Under the pieces are notes generated by a model that worked only from the letters and a program-made list of their open reading frames with translations, was not told the origin of the DNA and made no database searches. From positions 11,098,001 through 11,162,000 of the forward strand of contig NC_071332.1 in NCBI RefSeq assembly GCF_010183535.1: DNA of 64,000 bases. The letters run 5' to 3'. Positions 25,201-37,200 of the stretch are shown here, in pieces. The stretch's first letter is position 1. Each line of letters starts with the position of its first letter. This DNA is from Caenorhabditis remanei. Taxonomy: Eukaryota; Nematoda; Chromadorea; Rhabditida; Rhabditidae. Made by a program: the position numbers and the translations under genes.

Positions 25201-28200
25201 ATCATGGAAAATCTGACCAAAAGATGAAAACGGGAAACATATTTTGCATAATGCGGAAATTGATGTTCTTGGTTTTGCCTCGATTTTTTTGCTCCCGCTT
25301 CTTCGAATCAAATTTTAAGGTCAAAGTCTATCAGAATCTTGTCAAATTTGTTCTTCCTAGACTTTTGAGCAGAAAAAGTCTAGTTCATAGACGAAACAAT
25401 TTTGGTTAATTGAACTTCATTCAAATTGTATTTTTTTAAATTTCGGAGTATATATCAAAAAGAAGAAAACGTACGAATAGGTGGAACTGTGTTCTGAAAT
25501 GAAGCAATAACTTCTATTGAAGTGTGAAAACTCATCATCAGAGTCATTCAAAATTGGCGCAATTGTCGTTGCTGGGATAAGATCCATCGTTGTCATTATC
25601 GACACATTTTCTTTCGTGCTGAAATTAAGATAGCTATGGAAAGTAACTGAGTGATAGAAGACGAAAGTTTACACAAGATTACGATAAGCAAGATGAATAC
25701 GAGAAAGAGAAAATAAGCATTTTCACTTCATTCCGTCCATACAAACTACCAAAAAGAGAGAAAACAGAAGATACGGATTGAATTAGAAAATGAAGAAATA
25801 GAGTGAGACGAACCACTTTTTAGTAGGAGGGGTGCACTTTTTTGCACGAAACCTGACCAAATTTAGGATAGGATAGGACATCGAAGTTTTTTTTTCCGAA
25901 AGTTAAGAGAGAAAGGAAATGGAGCTTCTCAAACTTGTTTCCAAATAGATCTTTTTTCTCATGAAAAAGAACTTTAACTGATACGGAAGTCCGGATAAAG
26001 AGAGAAAGAAAGAATGTTTGGAGAAAAAATTGAGCGGAAAAAATAGAATCAAATGGGGAGGAAGAAAAATAAACATCAGAATAGTAAAGTAGACACAATC
26101 TCATGATTTCTAGGATTTTTGAACTTGTTTTAGCTGGGTTCGCTTTGTTTTTTGGTTTGTGCTCATGGGTTAAACTCTCATACTCAAAATCACTCTATTC
26201 ATCTGAAAGTCATGATGGCTTTCGAACCAAGTAGACTAGAATTTAGAAAGCTTGAAGCAAATAACCATGTGACCAATTTTTGTATAAGAATGAGTTGGGG
26301 GAGGATAATATTCTAATTAGCTTTTTTGTTTATAAAAATGCAAATAATTTTTGTTTGGCTGAAAGTGCAATCAAATGGTGTCAGGGTACGGGAAAGTCTT
26401 TGAAACAATATTTGAATATAAATGGGATGAACAATGAGAGAATTTCGGATATGATAATTATCAGAAACGTGCAATTAGATGAGCATAGCACAGAATATAG
26501 TTTAGTTAGTCTCGGATCAAATCGGAAAAGGGGGCCGAGCTACTTCTAACAATGAGAGCTGAATTTCCCTATTCAGGCAACTGTAGAATTGTTAATAAAA
26601 CCCGGTTTCAAATGGAATCCAGTAACTCAAAAATCAACCATGTGATTTCAGCAGTTAATGCTTTTTGATCTATTAAAGATTCAAGTTGAACAGCAGAAAT
26701 GAGAAGAAAAAAGAAGAAGACTCAATGCAAAAATGACTAACATTCCTATTATTCCATTATTCTTTTCTTCACTAGTCTTCAGCAAATACAGAATATGAAA
26801 GTGATCACCTAGTTAATTGGATGGACTTGGCTCTGCTCCAGAAAGCTCCAGAATCCTCTGGCACCTTCAGAAGACACAAAAATGCTGGCGTGAATAATTC
26901 AGAAGACGTTGAGGCTTCTTGCACTACTCATACAAACATGAAGTTCTTGAAGGGTGTTGGCGGAGAAAAGAAAGGAGGGACGAAAAACGGTTTATGGGGT
27001 TTTTCGCGGCGAGCACCAAGTTGATTCAATTCAATTGGATTGGTAGAAAAAATGGGAGAAAGGAAAAGAAGAAGAGGATAAGAAAAAAGAAGAAATGGGA
27101 AAGGTGAGGATAGGAGGGGACTTTTGGAAATAAGAAGAAGAGAACAAAATAAGAGCACGTGAAGTTCTGTAGGTGATGGGTAGTAATGTAGGAATCAAGA
27201 AATTATTGGAACTCTTTTTACTCGGTTCTGATGGAATATGAAGTTGTTATAAGGCTTGTGTAGTAGCAAAAGATATCTAATCAGTTCAATATTGAGAAGG
27301 TTGAATCTAGAGGAAGATTTTTTCAGTCGTTCGCCTTGGAATGTAGATACCTGGATTTCCAGAATTGTATCTAACTAGCATATAACTTCTGAGTAACAGA
27401 GAACAGTTGAGAGCAGTCCTAATCAAAACTGATCCAGGAAATTGAACTTTCATTGTTTCTCCCAAAAATAGTGAGCGTCCAAATCCACCGGAAATCGAAA
27501 CGCTGCTCCTACACTTGTCCCAGGGAGCACATGTCCGCCATGCGGGGTCCTCCCAACTGATGAATGATGTTTTCATTTCCGGGAGGCATCATCTTTTGTC
27601 ATGTCAACACCAACAAGGGCGGACGGGAAGAGAAAAGAGACATGAGAATGGAGGCATGATGCTCTTTTTATCTAGAAAAGAAGATTGAAATTGACTCCTC
27701 GTGTCCTTCTGTGTTTGGGATTTGTTAGTATACTGAGAATTATTCAATTAGTTGTATTGGAATGAGATAGGAAAAAGAGAAAGAACAAAAGGAATTTAAT
27801 TTTGAAAGGACGACACTTGAGCTTGTTACAGCTTGGCACATTTCGATAGGACCCACTTGATCTTCTCTTGGACTGAAAAACGACTGAGAGGGAAATCTTT
27901 TCTTGATCAGAATTTTGACCCGAACACCAAATCCTACATTTCGCGAGTTTTGAAAGAATGATGGGAACTCAAAACTTGCCCAGATAAATATATAAAATTA
28001 TAAATAAATATCCATACTCGAGCACCTCTCGCTTTAAAGTTTCTACCATTTCCGATTCTGCATTTCAACTTTCAAATACATGGTCAAAAATAGCAACAAA
28101 CATCTACAAACATTTCGAAAGATGAAAACAAAACTCTTATGGCTAAAACACCAGTTCAAAGCCACCAATTAACTCTGATTGAGCAGTTGTAAGGAGAAAA

Positions 28201-31200
28201 CAGAACGAGAGACGAAATAAATATTTGTGATTTTTTTGGGGAGTTCCCTTTTGAGAGTGTTAGGGTACTCCGTCATCATCTCGAGAGCTGTTGAGCAAAA
28301 AACTCAACAACTCACTTTTTTGTACTGTTCACAGTTCAATCTGTTGAGGTGGAGTGGGGTGGACGAGGGCTATGGACAACTTCAATCAGAAACAGTTCGT
28401 CGAGGAATCTAAATTACTTCAGAAATTTTTCTCATCTAATGTCCATCATGGGGGAAATAGATATTTCTAGTCTAGTAGACGCGGTCAAAGAGTTCTCTAT
28501 TCATACATAAAAAATAAATGAATATGTTTCTCTCGGAATCCGTCTCTCAAAATAAAACAGGAACTATATATTTGGACTTTGACGGAAACATAAAAATACT
28601 AGTTGGTCGTAGGGAAGAAATACTAGTCAAAAACTAGTATCCTAAATGAAATTGAGAAATGAAAATGACACAAAGTGCAGTGCAAAACGGAGTGAGAAAT
28701 TTACTCCTGAATTTGACAGGAGACACAGTGAATCGGCCTCGTCCGGAGAGTTGTGTGTGTGTCTTGTGTGAGTATGAAATTGACTTTTCTCAATTAAGAA
28801 TAAAAACAAGAAATGGAAAAATTCTGGGATGATTATAGGGATTGGTAAAGAGTACTAGTGAGGTATTTGGGTGAGGTTGTCATTATAGTTTTCGGAATTT
28901 CAGAAATAATGGGATAGTAGATGCTGGTGCCAGGTACCAAAATAGAGCTCTTTCCAAGATACACATGATAAATATAAAGGATTTTTCTATTATATCTTGA
29001 AAAGAAAAGTATTTCTGGTGGACATGCACCTTCTGTATTGGCCGGAAAGATCCATAACACTTGTAATCAGAGAGTCAATCATGACTGAAAGCTCCAGTTC
29101 GGTAAGTTTTCAATAGTGAAATCATGAGACAGATATACTCTACGTCATGTTCCAGGAAGAAGAGTAGTTGTCATTTTCTATAGTCAAAAGCATTTTTCTG
29201 ACATATTGTTTATGGAACACGTGAACCTCAACAACTGATTCATAGACTGGGGGATTTTAGAGAATAACAAAACTTTTGGCTCTGGGATTCTTCCGATAGA
29301 ACACTAGGAATTAATTGAAATTTTCTGAGCGGTTTAGAGATCATTAAAGTAAAAAAAGATTTGAAACATTCAAAGTTAAACTGAATTTTTGCATCTCAAG
29401 TTAAGATTTTGACAAGAAGGAAGGGTTGTCTGTAAAGTTATCATACAGTTGATTAAGGAATTACTTATAAGCTCAGACGAGATACTTGGCAGGTTTTGAA
29501 CTGAAGAATCCAGAAATTCATAACAAAAACCCAAGAAAAAACATCAATTACCTGATCATGTTCGTCCATTTTTCCCACCCAATTTCTCAATAGCAGTTGG
29601 GAACAGTGTAATAACAAATTTTTTAATTGGTCGAAGAAGCATGTTTTTCCTACTCCAGTCTACTCAACCATCCCAACAATATTTTCTTCCCAAAACATGC
29701 TAAACTTTGACCTTTTCTCTTCTCTTCAACATTTCCAAAAGTCAGTCTATCCTTTCCGATTAAGCTGAGAAAAATGGGGAAAAGTTAGTAGTAGTTTTAG
29801 GAATAGTGTACTAAAAATGAGGTACAAAATGAAAAGAGGAGCATCGATCACTCTCACTAAAGCCCAGATGACGTGCGTCATCAGAAGGATGGGCTATTCT
29901 TTTCACAAAAAAAGAGGAAAAGTTTTCAGTTTTTTCGGGAAATGGGGTGGAAACGGAAGCGGATACAGACAGAGTGTGTGACTTAGTAGCGACATACAAC
30001 AGAAAGATAATTTTGGAATTCTAGGATGGAGTCGAGATGGTAGTCAAACCTTCGGAACCAGTTGGATTAGCTAGACTAGAGATATTGTATTAGCTGAGAT
30101 GTCCACCGTTAGAATTTTTAAATGTGAGGAAACCTGAAAATTTAAAATTATACTTTTCTAAAGAAAGAAAGAACAAGACTGAAGGAATAAGATTGAGAAT
30201 ACAATAAACTATCACCTTCATCGAAGGAGCAAACGACCAAAAAACAAAGAAAAATGAAAAGAGAAAACAAGATGAAGATTACAGTACTCCCTTGTTGTCT
30301 TCAAATAGGCACCTCATCTAAATCCTACTTCATCCCTTGTTTCCGTGTGGTTTTCAGATTCGGATTCTGGATGTCAGAATCCAGGATTCCGAACCGAATT
30401 CCAAAATCCAAAAACAACAAAAATAATTAATTTTTGGAAACAAAAACTGGGGAGAATAATGAAGAAACAAGAGGAAAAAAGTGAGAAATTTTGGAAAAAC
30501 AAAGAAATTGGATACGGTGTTGGAAACAACACAAAGAGGAGCATGTGAAGAAAACGTAGAGGAAAAATAACTTAGGGAATAAAAAAGGACGTTTTAAAGA
30601 GAAATAGGAAGAGAAAAATGCAATAAAAAGTTTGAATTTTGCTTTTTTCTGGTATTTCGAAAGTAAGTAAGTGCATAAAAAGTGACGAGACATTATATAA
30701 AAAGTCTAAAGTTTATAAGTCGCGTAGTCACATTCTTGAGACTAGTGGTTTCCAAAAAATATGCAATAGCTTCGAGTAGCCTATATTTTCTTGAGGAGAC
30801 AGTGAAACTGATGACTCACAAAAAAGGGATCGTGAGACAATAAAAAGGCAGAAGAAGCACGAAAAAGGCGGAGGTATTCGGGTATTCATTCTTTTGTTTT
30901 TTGGTAAAAACGTTCGTTTGGAATATTTTTTAGAATGGGAAAGAGTTTATTGACGTCAAAATATTAGGGAATAAACATAAAGGAAAGGATCAGGCGGTAG
31001 GGAAAATGAAAAATAAAAATAGGAATTTGACTCACCATCGTTTTTTGAAATTACAGTACATTAAAAAACAATTACTATTGAGTTTGAAATCTAAATGACT
31101 CAGGCTTGTCAATATTCCTGTTCTTTTATCTATTGCTCTAATCCGCAACTTTATTTTTTATAACCTGAGTTGTATAATTTCTGGTATTTCACAAGTCTTT

Positions 31201-34200
31201 TAGATTTCAAAACACAAAAAAGTTTTATTTTTATTTTTCCTCTCTCAAGTATCGTAGGATCGAAGTATCATAGTATTGAGCCTACAGAGGTGTCGAATTT
31301 CTCAAGGATAGACTATAAAATAGTCCATCGAGTTAGTGAGAAAATAAACAGATATCATGAGAATTTGTGTTGACGGAATAAAATATTGAAGAAAAGTAGG
31401 AACCGGATAATTTTAAAAGTAAGATTTTCAAGTGCATCAGTTCCAGATATTTATATGAAAGTCGGACTCAATCAGGTGAACGATCAGCTCAGAAACTTTG
31501 ACATCACTTTCATGTTTCACATTAATTCAAATTTCTCGTATAGATTTGAAACTGTCAACTTTAGTAGAAAACTCAAACTACTCACTTAGAAAATGACATC
31601 ACGATGTTAAACATAACATGACAAAAATCATCAGATCCCTCCGTTTTCCTTATGACTTTTCGATGTACAAGGTTTCAAGTGGTGCTGAGAAAAGAAAAGT
31701 AAGGGAACATCCAAATCTATATGGGAAATAGAAAATAAGAGAAGGATAAAGGATTCTGCCAGTTTCACTATTCCTTTTTCCATTTCTAAGAATCAAGTCT
31801 GAATTAGAATTGGACTAAAAGAGGCGAGAAAATAGAAAATCGGATTAGAAAAGTTCAGAGCCGATGGATCCCGGAGAAATTGGAAAACTGCCTGCGGGGA
31901 AATAAATGAGTCATAAGTTGAGAGTTGAGTTGAAAGATTGGTAGACTATTTATGGTTACGAGGCACTATGAAAAGAGAAGAGAGCGTACAGATATCAGAC
32001 GATCTGGATAATGTTTCCTAGTTTCGGTTCTGTGATAGCAAATTCGTTGAAATCAACTTCAGTTCATTCCAGTTTCAAATTTACTGTTATTACAAAATTA
32101 CTATATTTTGAACTGTGAGTATTTGGAATTCTAGATTTCTCTACAGATAGACCTACTGAAGTTTGCTTCTACAAAACTAAGTTGTATTTCGTGTTACTAA
32201 AATCTTGAAAATTACGAAATAAATCACTGAAACACGAGTAGAAGCACATGGAAATGAGTAAACTGTCTGTGTTTACAGTTCACGTTTTGAGGATACATCG
32301 TATTTTACCAGAAAAGCCGCCAAGAGCCACACGACAGGCCGCTGACATACAGAAAATGAGAGCTGCGAGATTTTTGTGGAGCACACAGAGAGACACTTTT
32401 GTGCTGGTTGGAAAGGGGGATTTCAAATGTTTGCCTTCTTGTCAAATGTACTTGGAGTGAGAAAAACGGTGAAATTTGGGATGATCGAAAAGAACAAACT
32501 GATAATTTCTATAAGTATGCTTATTGACAGTTCAGAGAAATAGATTCCTCATCAAACGTAGATTCAGTATTAGGGTGATTCGTACTACTTCCCTTTCAAG
32601 AACATAACTGAAAACCTCTGTTTTAGTACTGGACCCCAACAAGATCCCACTCAGAACACAATACACAAACATTCAATAAAACATCTCCGAATAAAAAAAC
32701 TTGACTCCAATGCTCTTTTCATTGGCTAGACATTTCGGAAAGAAGGTCCGAAAGCAAAAGAAAGTCAGGCTCCCGCTTGGACAATTATAAATCGCCGGAG
32801 GGCACATCACAAATCGTTTTCTCTGCTACCACCTTTCGAGATCTTTTTGTTCATTTTTTGCCATTTCTGACGACAAAAACTTGAGTCTAAAAGAGTTTCT
32901 AGCTAGTGACATACTTTTGTGTGATGAATGAACATGGACTTTGTTCGGAGAAGAGAGGTGGGTTCTCGGGGGTCTTCGATGTCTTTTTTGCAAAAAGAAA
33001 AGCAGAAAAAGGTAAGAAAAAGTGGTACAAAATTGGTTTGCACTTCATTTCCCATTTCAAAGTTTTCGAGGAATCGGGAGGAAATTTAGAGGCGGGAAAA
33101 TAGAATTTGAATGCAAATTCAATGGTAGAGGTGCACGAGAAGTTCTTGCAAGAGAAAAAAGTGTTGAAAAAATAAAATAAGGAAATGGAAAATATTTGGA
33201 AAGTTTTTTGGATCTTGAGAAATGCGAGGAAAACCAATAAAACAGAAATATGTAGAGAACGACTTTCACAAAATTGGGGGAAAATTGTAGATCCATCAAT
33301 GAAAGACCATGCGGTCCATGGGATTCAGTTGAAACCTGTAGTCCTAAGATATTCAAGAATCAGATTTCATCTCATTCAATCCAGTAAAAACGAGGAAACC
33401 CCAAGATCCTTCAAATACTTTCGTCACCTTTGAAAATCCTTGACAAATAAATCTAGAGAGGAAACACCCACTTCCGACTAACTACGTACTGGAATTAATT
33501 AGTTGTATACAGAAACAAAAACACAAGAGGAAGGATCACAAAATTAAAGAAAAACAAGTTCCAAGAAAAGTTCAGAAGGTCATGTCATTTCCGACACAGG
33601 GTGATCTTGTGTTGTTGGGTGGAAATTGGGAGGGCCGAGTGCGAAATTCTAAACTCAAGAAGTTTTTCCTCCTCTTTTCTCAGTTTTTTGCAAGCCGAAA
33701 AGAGAAAAAGAAGGACAAAATCCAGGACAGAAAACAATGTGTATCCTATGTATCCATGATGGCAGCAGAGGGTCACAACAGTTGTTCTTCCCGCGAGAGA
33801 AACGGAATGATGTGATGATAAAAGATGAGGAGTTGATGGGAAGCAGTAGATCATGCACCACTTGGTAACCCGGATGAGATTTTATTGCTGCCGATAAATT
33901 CTCGGGGAGAGAAAAGTTTCTGATGGGGGAGGGAGGATCATGAAGTTTATGAGGTGCAAAGAATGAGGAACGAACAGATGACACTTGACTCGGAACTCTT
34001 CAGTTTGAGATAATAGGGACGCGAAGAGGGCACATGTGAGGCTATAACGTGTGAATAGAGAAAGATCGTTCCAAAAACGACCAAAAGTAAAGTTGATGTA
34101 TATCAGAAAACGTGACAAAATTAGAAAACATCCGAAAAAGAAGAGTCATGAATTGGCTCACCGTCTCAAGTTTCTCTCCTTGTAGTGCTATCAATAACAT

Positions 34201-37200
34201 TTTCTTTTTCTGAAAGAAACTTGAGATCTTCAGATCCTCCCTCTTGGAAGCATATATGACGTGACCTGTATGGCTAATAGAGAAGTTTTGAGATCGAACA
34301 ATAGAGAACCGATGGGAAAAGTGTGCAATTCACATGACAATTTGGAAGCTAGGGGGATCTCTACAGTATGACGTAAAGACAGAGGTTAACAGAGGTTACC
34401 CTAAACAAATACAACTGTTTCATCAGGACTTGACTCATTTCTAGACAGGATTCTGGTCTCTGAACCATCCCAAAAATTTCTTGAATGAAAGAAAACTACT
34501 GAATGAAAGACTCCCATTTCAGTGTATCCATCTATCACACACTTCTCAAAGTGTCCTTTAAAAGTTTCCAACATTTCCTACCCTCCTACGTCTTCCACGT
34601 CTTCAAGGGCGGGCTCATCTTTCAAAAAAAGATGGGAGAGAGGAGAAGAAAGTTGATTTAAATTAACTTTGGTGTTTGAAATGACGCATTGCTTTGAAAA
34701 AAGAAAAGAATGAGGAAAAGAGACAAGAACTTTTCTATGTGTGTGTTTGTCTCCGACGTCTTCTGGACGTCTTCTGATTTTCTTCTTCCTTCAGAAGCAA
34801 CAACAACAATGTGTGAAATGAGATTTCCTGTGCTGATGGTAGTGGAAGGGAAAATTAAAGAATTAATTGAAAACTAACCAAATCCCGAGAATCTCACTAG
34901 AGCTGCCTCCCAGTTGTTTTCCTTATTTTTGTTTTATTCTCTTCCAGTCAGAAGAGAAGTGTAAAATAAGAAAAAAGTTGGAAAAAAGAGAAGAATTCGA
35001 ATGGAAAAATGTATCAACTGAGTATCAAATGTCGTTCTGTGCCAATTAGTAACTCAATATTGTCCGGCAATTGCATCTTCAATTATTTATCAAATTCTTC
35101 TTTTTCCTCTCGCACTTTCTATATCTCTTTCCCTCACTTTTTTTGTCCTTATGGAGAACAAAATGTGACAAAGATGGACTTGTTAGGGATATATTATATT
35201 TAAAAAGTTAGAGAGTTGATTAACAAAGAACTGTCAGAATAACTAAATTCTGGAAGTTACTTCACAGCGTATAGGAGTAAGCTGACTGGAACCAGATCTC
35301 TTTAATTGGACATTTGAAAAGAGCATGAGCATGCTTTCGTCTAAAACTGCGTAACGTCAAATCAATGGTTCTATATAAACAACTAGGTCTGACCTGGTCT
35401 CAATCTAAAAAAAACGAAATTTGAAATGATTCGTCTTTTATAGAAACCATACAAAACTTTCAGAAATTGACTAGACTCTGAGAGATGACACACATTCTTC
35501 TTTCTCTTAAATTTTCGAAGATGTTCACGTAGAAACATGTTTTCATGTACTCTCAAAGTTTGGAACTTCCGTCAACAACCCAATATCTGATTTTCGTTCT
35601 CTCTTCAAACGCGCGAACCGCGCACCAGTTAGAACCGAAAATTGCCTGAAATAGAAACCGATTGCCTAGAACGTCCTAAGAATAAGTTGTTGTGTTTGCC
35701 TATTTGTGGTGCATCTGTGTTGTTTCAAAATGAAATCTCATGAATTCCGGGAGACCACGTGGTGTCGGCCTTCCCGCCTAGATGCCGCCTAGATGATGAC
35801 CTCGTTGAACCGGAGGCTTCTGCTGAAATAGGAAAGAAGACATAATTGTATTTTCTTTGGTTTGCAGGGGTCATGTGATTTTTAGGAGGAGAAAAAGAAC
35901 ATCTGAGAGACTTCTTAGTGGGTAGACTTCTATCGGGAGACGAATAGACTTGCAGCGGGGAGGACGATGGGATGGAACGGCGTCGAACGAAACGCTGAAA
36001 AAGTCCAGACCCAAATATTTTACAGTATTGAACGTCAGGTTTTGATGACCGAGTGGAATGGATTCTCGCTTAGACAAAATAGGCACCATTGAAGACTTCG
36101 CCGTCAAAGGGATTCTGTTTAGAACAGCCTGTTTCCTAAAGTAACTCAATGTAGTTCGATCTCTGACTTTGCCAATTCTACTTGGGGATTACTTTTCTTG
36201 ACAGTTTCAATCTAATTGTACTATCGGGTGAAAAACTTTTTAATGGATTTTTGTAGACTACCAAAGATCCACGAGTTCCAAATTTGATTGTTTGTATACC
36301 ACCTAATGTTTTCTTGAAGTTATGAAACTGTTGTCTTCGGTTCTTACAAATGGTGGTTCCCAAAACTCCCATAAAGGCTAAGCGTAACAATTGTCAGTTT
36401 TTTGATCGGTGAAAAAATTGAAGAGAAACATCAACAGGAGGATGGAGGGAAGATGACAGGATAAAAAAGGAGGGAAAAGTGAAATTCAATTGTTTCCAAA
36501 GGGGGCCTGGTTTGTGGAGATGAGTGGGAGTTTTAAGAGTGGGAAAAGATAGAGCAAAAGAGATGAGCAATTAGACTGGTAAACATAGGGCAAAGAGTGA
36601 AAAAAGAAAAGAATTTTGAGAGAGGAGGAGGAGCCGGATAAGGACATGGGCATGGAGCAGAAATCATCAATGAATAACACATGGATTTTTGGCCTTTTCA
36701 AATAAGAAACTCCGTAGGGGGACAAATGGGGGAAACTGTATGGAAACATGTCCGCTGAATTGAACCATCAACCGGTTTGCTAGGTTTGTCACCCGACTCG
36801 GTTATAGTTTTTACTAACAGAAGCAGGATGTTTTTATTTTTTTCTGGAATGTGAGATGTCACAAGAAATCAGTCAATTTAGATAGACGAATGAAAATGAA
36901 GGAACATGGGAAGAAGTGACGTCTAGTCGACAACTGATTTCTGAGCAAGCCCAGATCTCAAGATTCCAAACAATCGTCAGATGGTGCTATGAAAGAACTG
37001 TTCCATTTTCTACGAACCCAAAGAACCGAAGAAAAAAAACGGAAAAATAGAAAAAATGAGGACAGAATGAGTTGGAAGGAGAAAGATTCCCAAGAGTATA
37101 TCATTAGGACAATGTCTAGATTGAGAAGAGATGCTTCTTTTAGAACGAACTTGAAGACTTTTTTTGGCTTGTCGAAATGTAATTTGGGGAACTCTTTGAG

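Noticed and set aside
23275..25605. Separate receptor and globin genes instead of a fusion
   Set aside because: The receptor's last exon ends in a GTAAGT donor (not a stop needed for function) with phase matching the globin's first exon. No start codon or leader acceptor with separate promoter evidence precedes the globin exons, and the known GLB-33 architecture agrees.
29861..29895. Small palindrome ATGACGTGCGTCAT within AGCCCA...TGGGCT
   Set aside because: A six-base stem with short flanking pairing is common at this scale. No context suggests a functional site.
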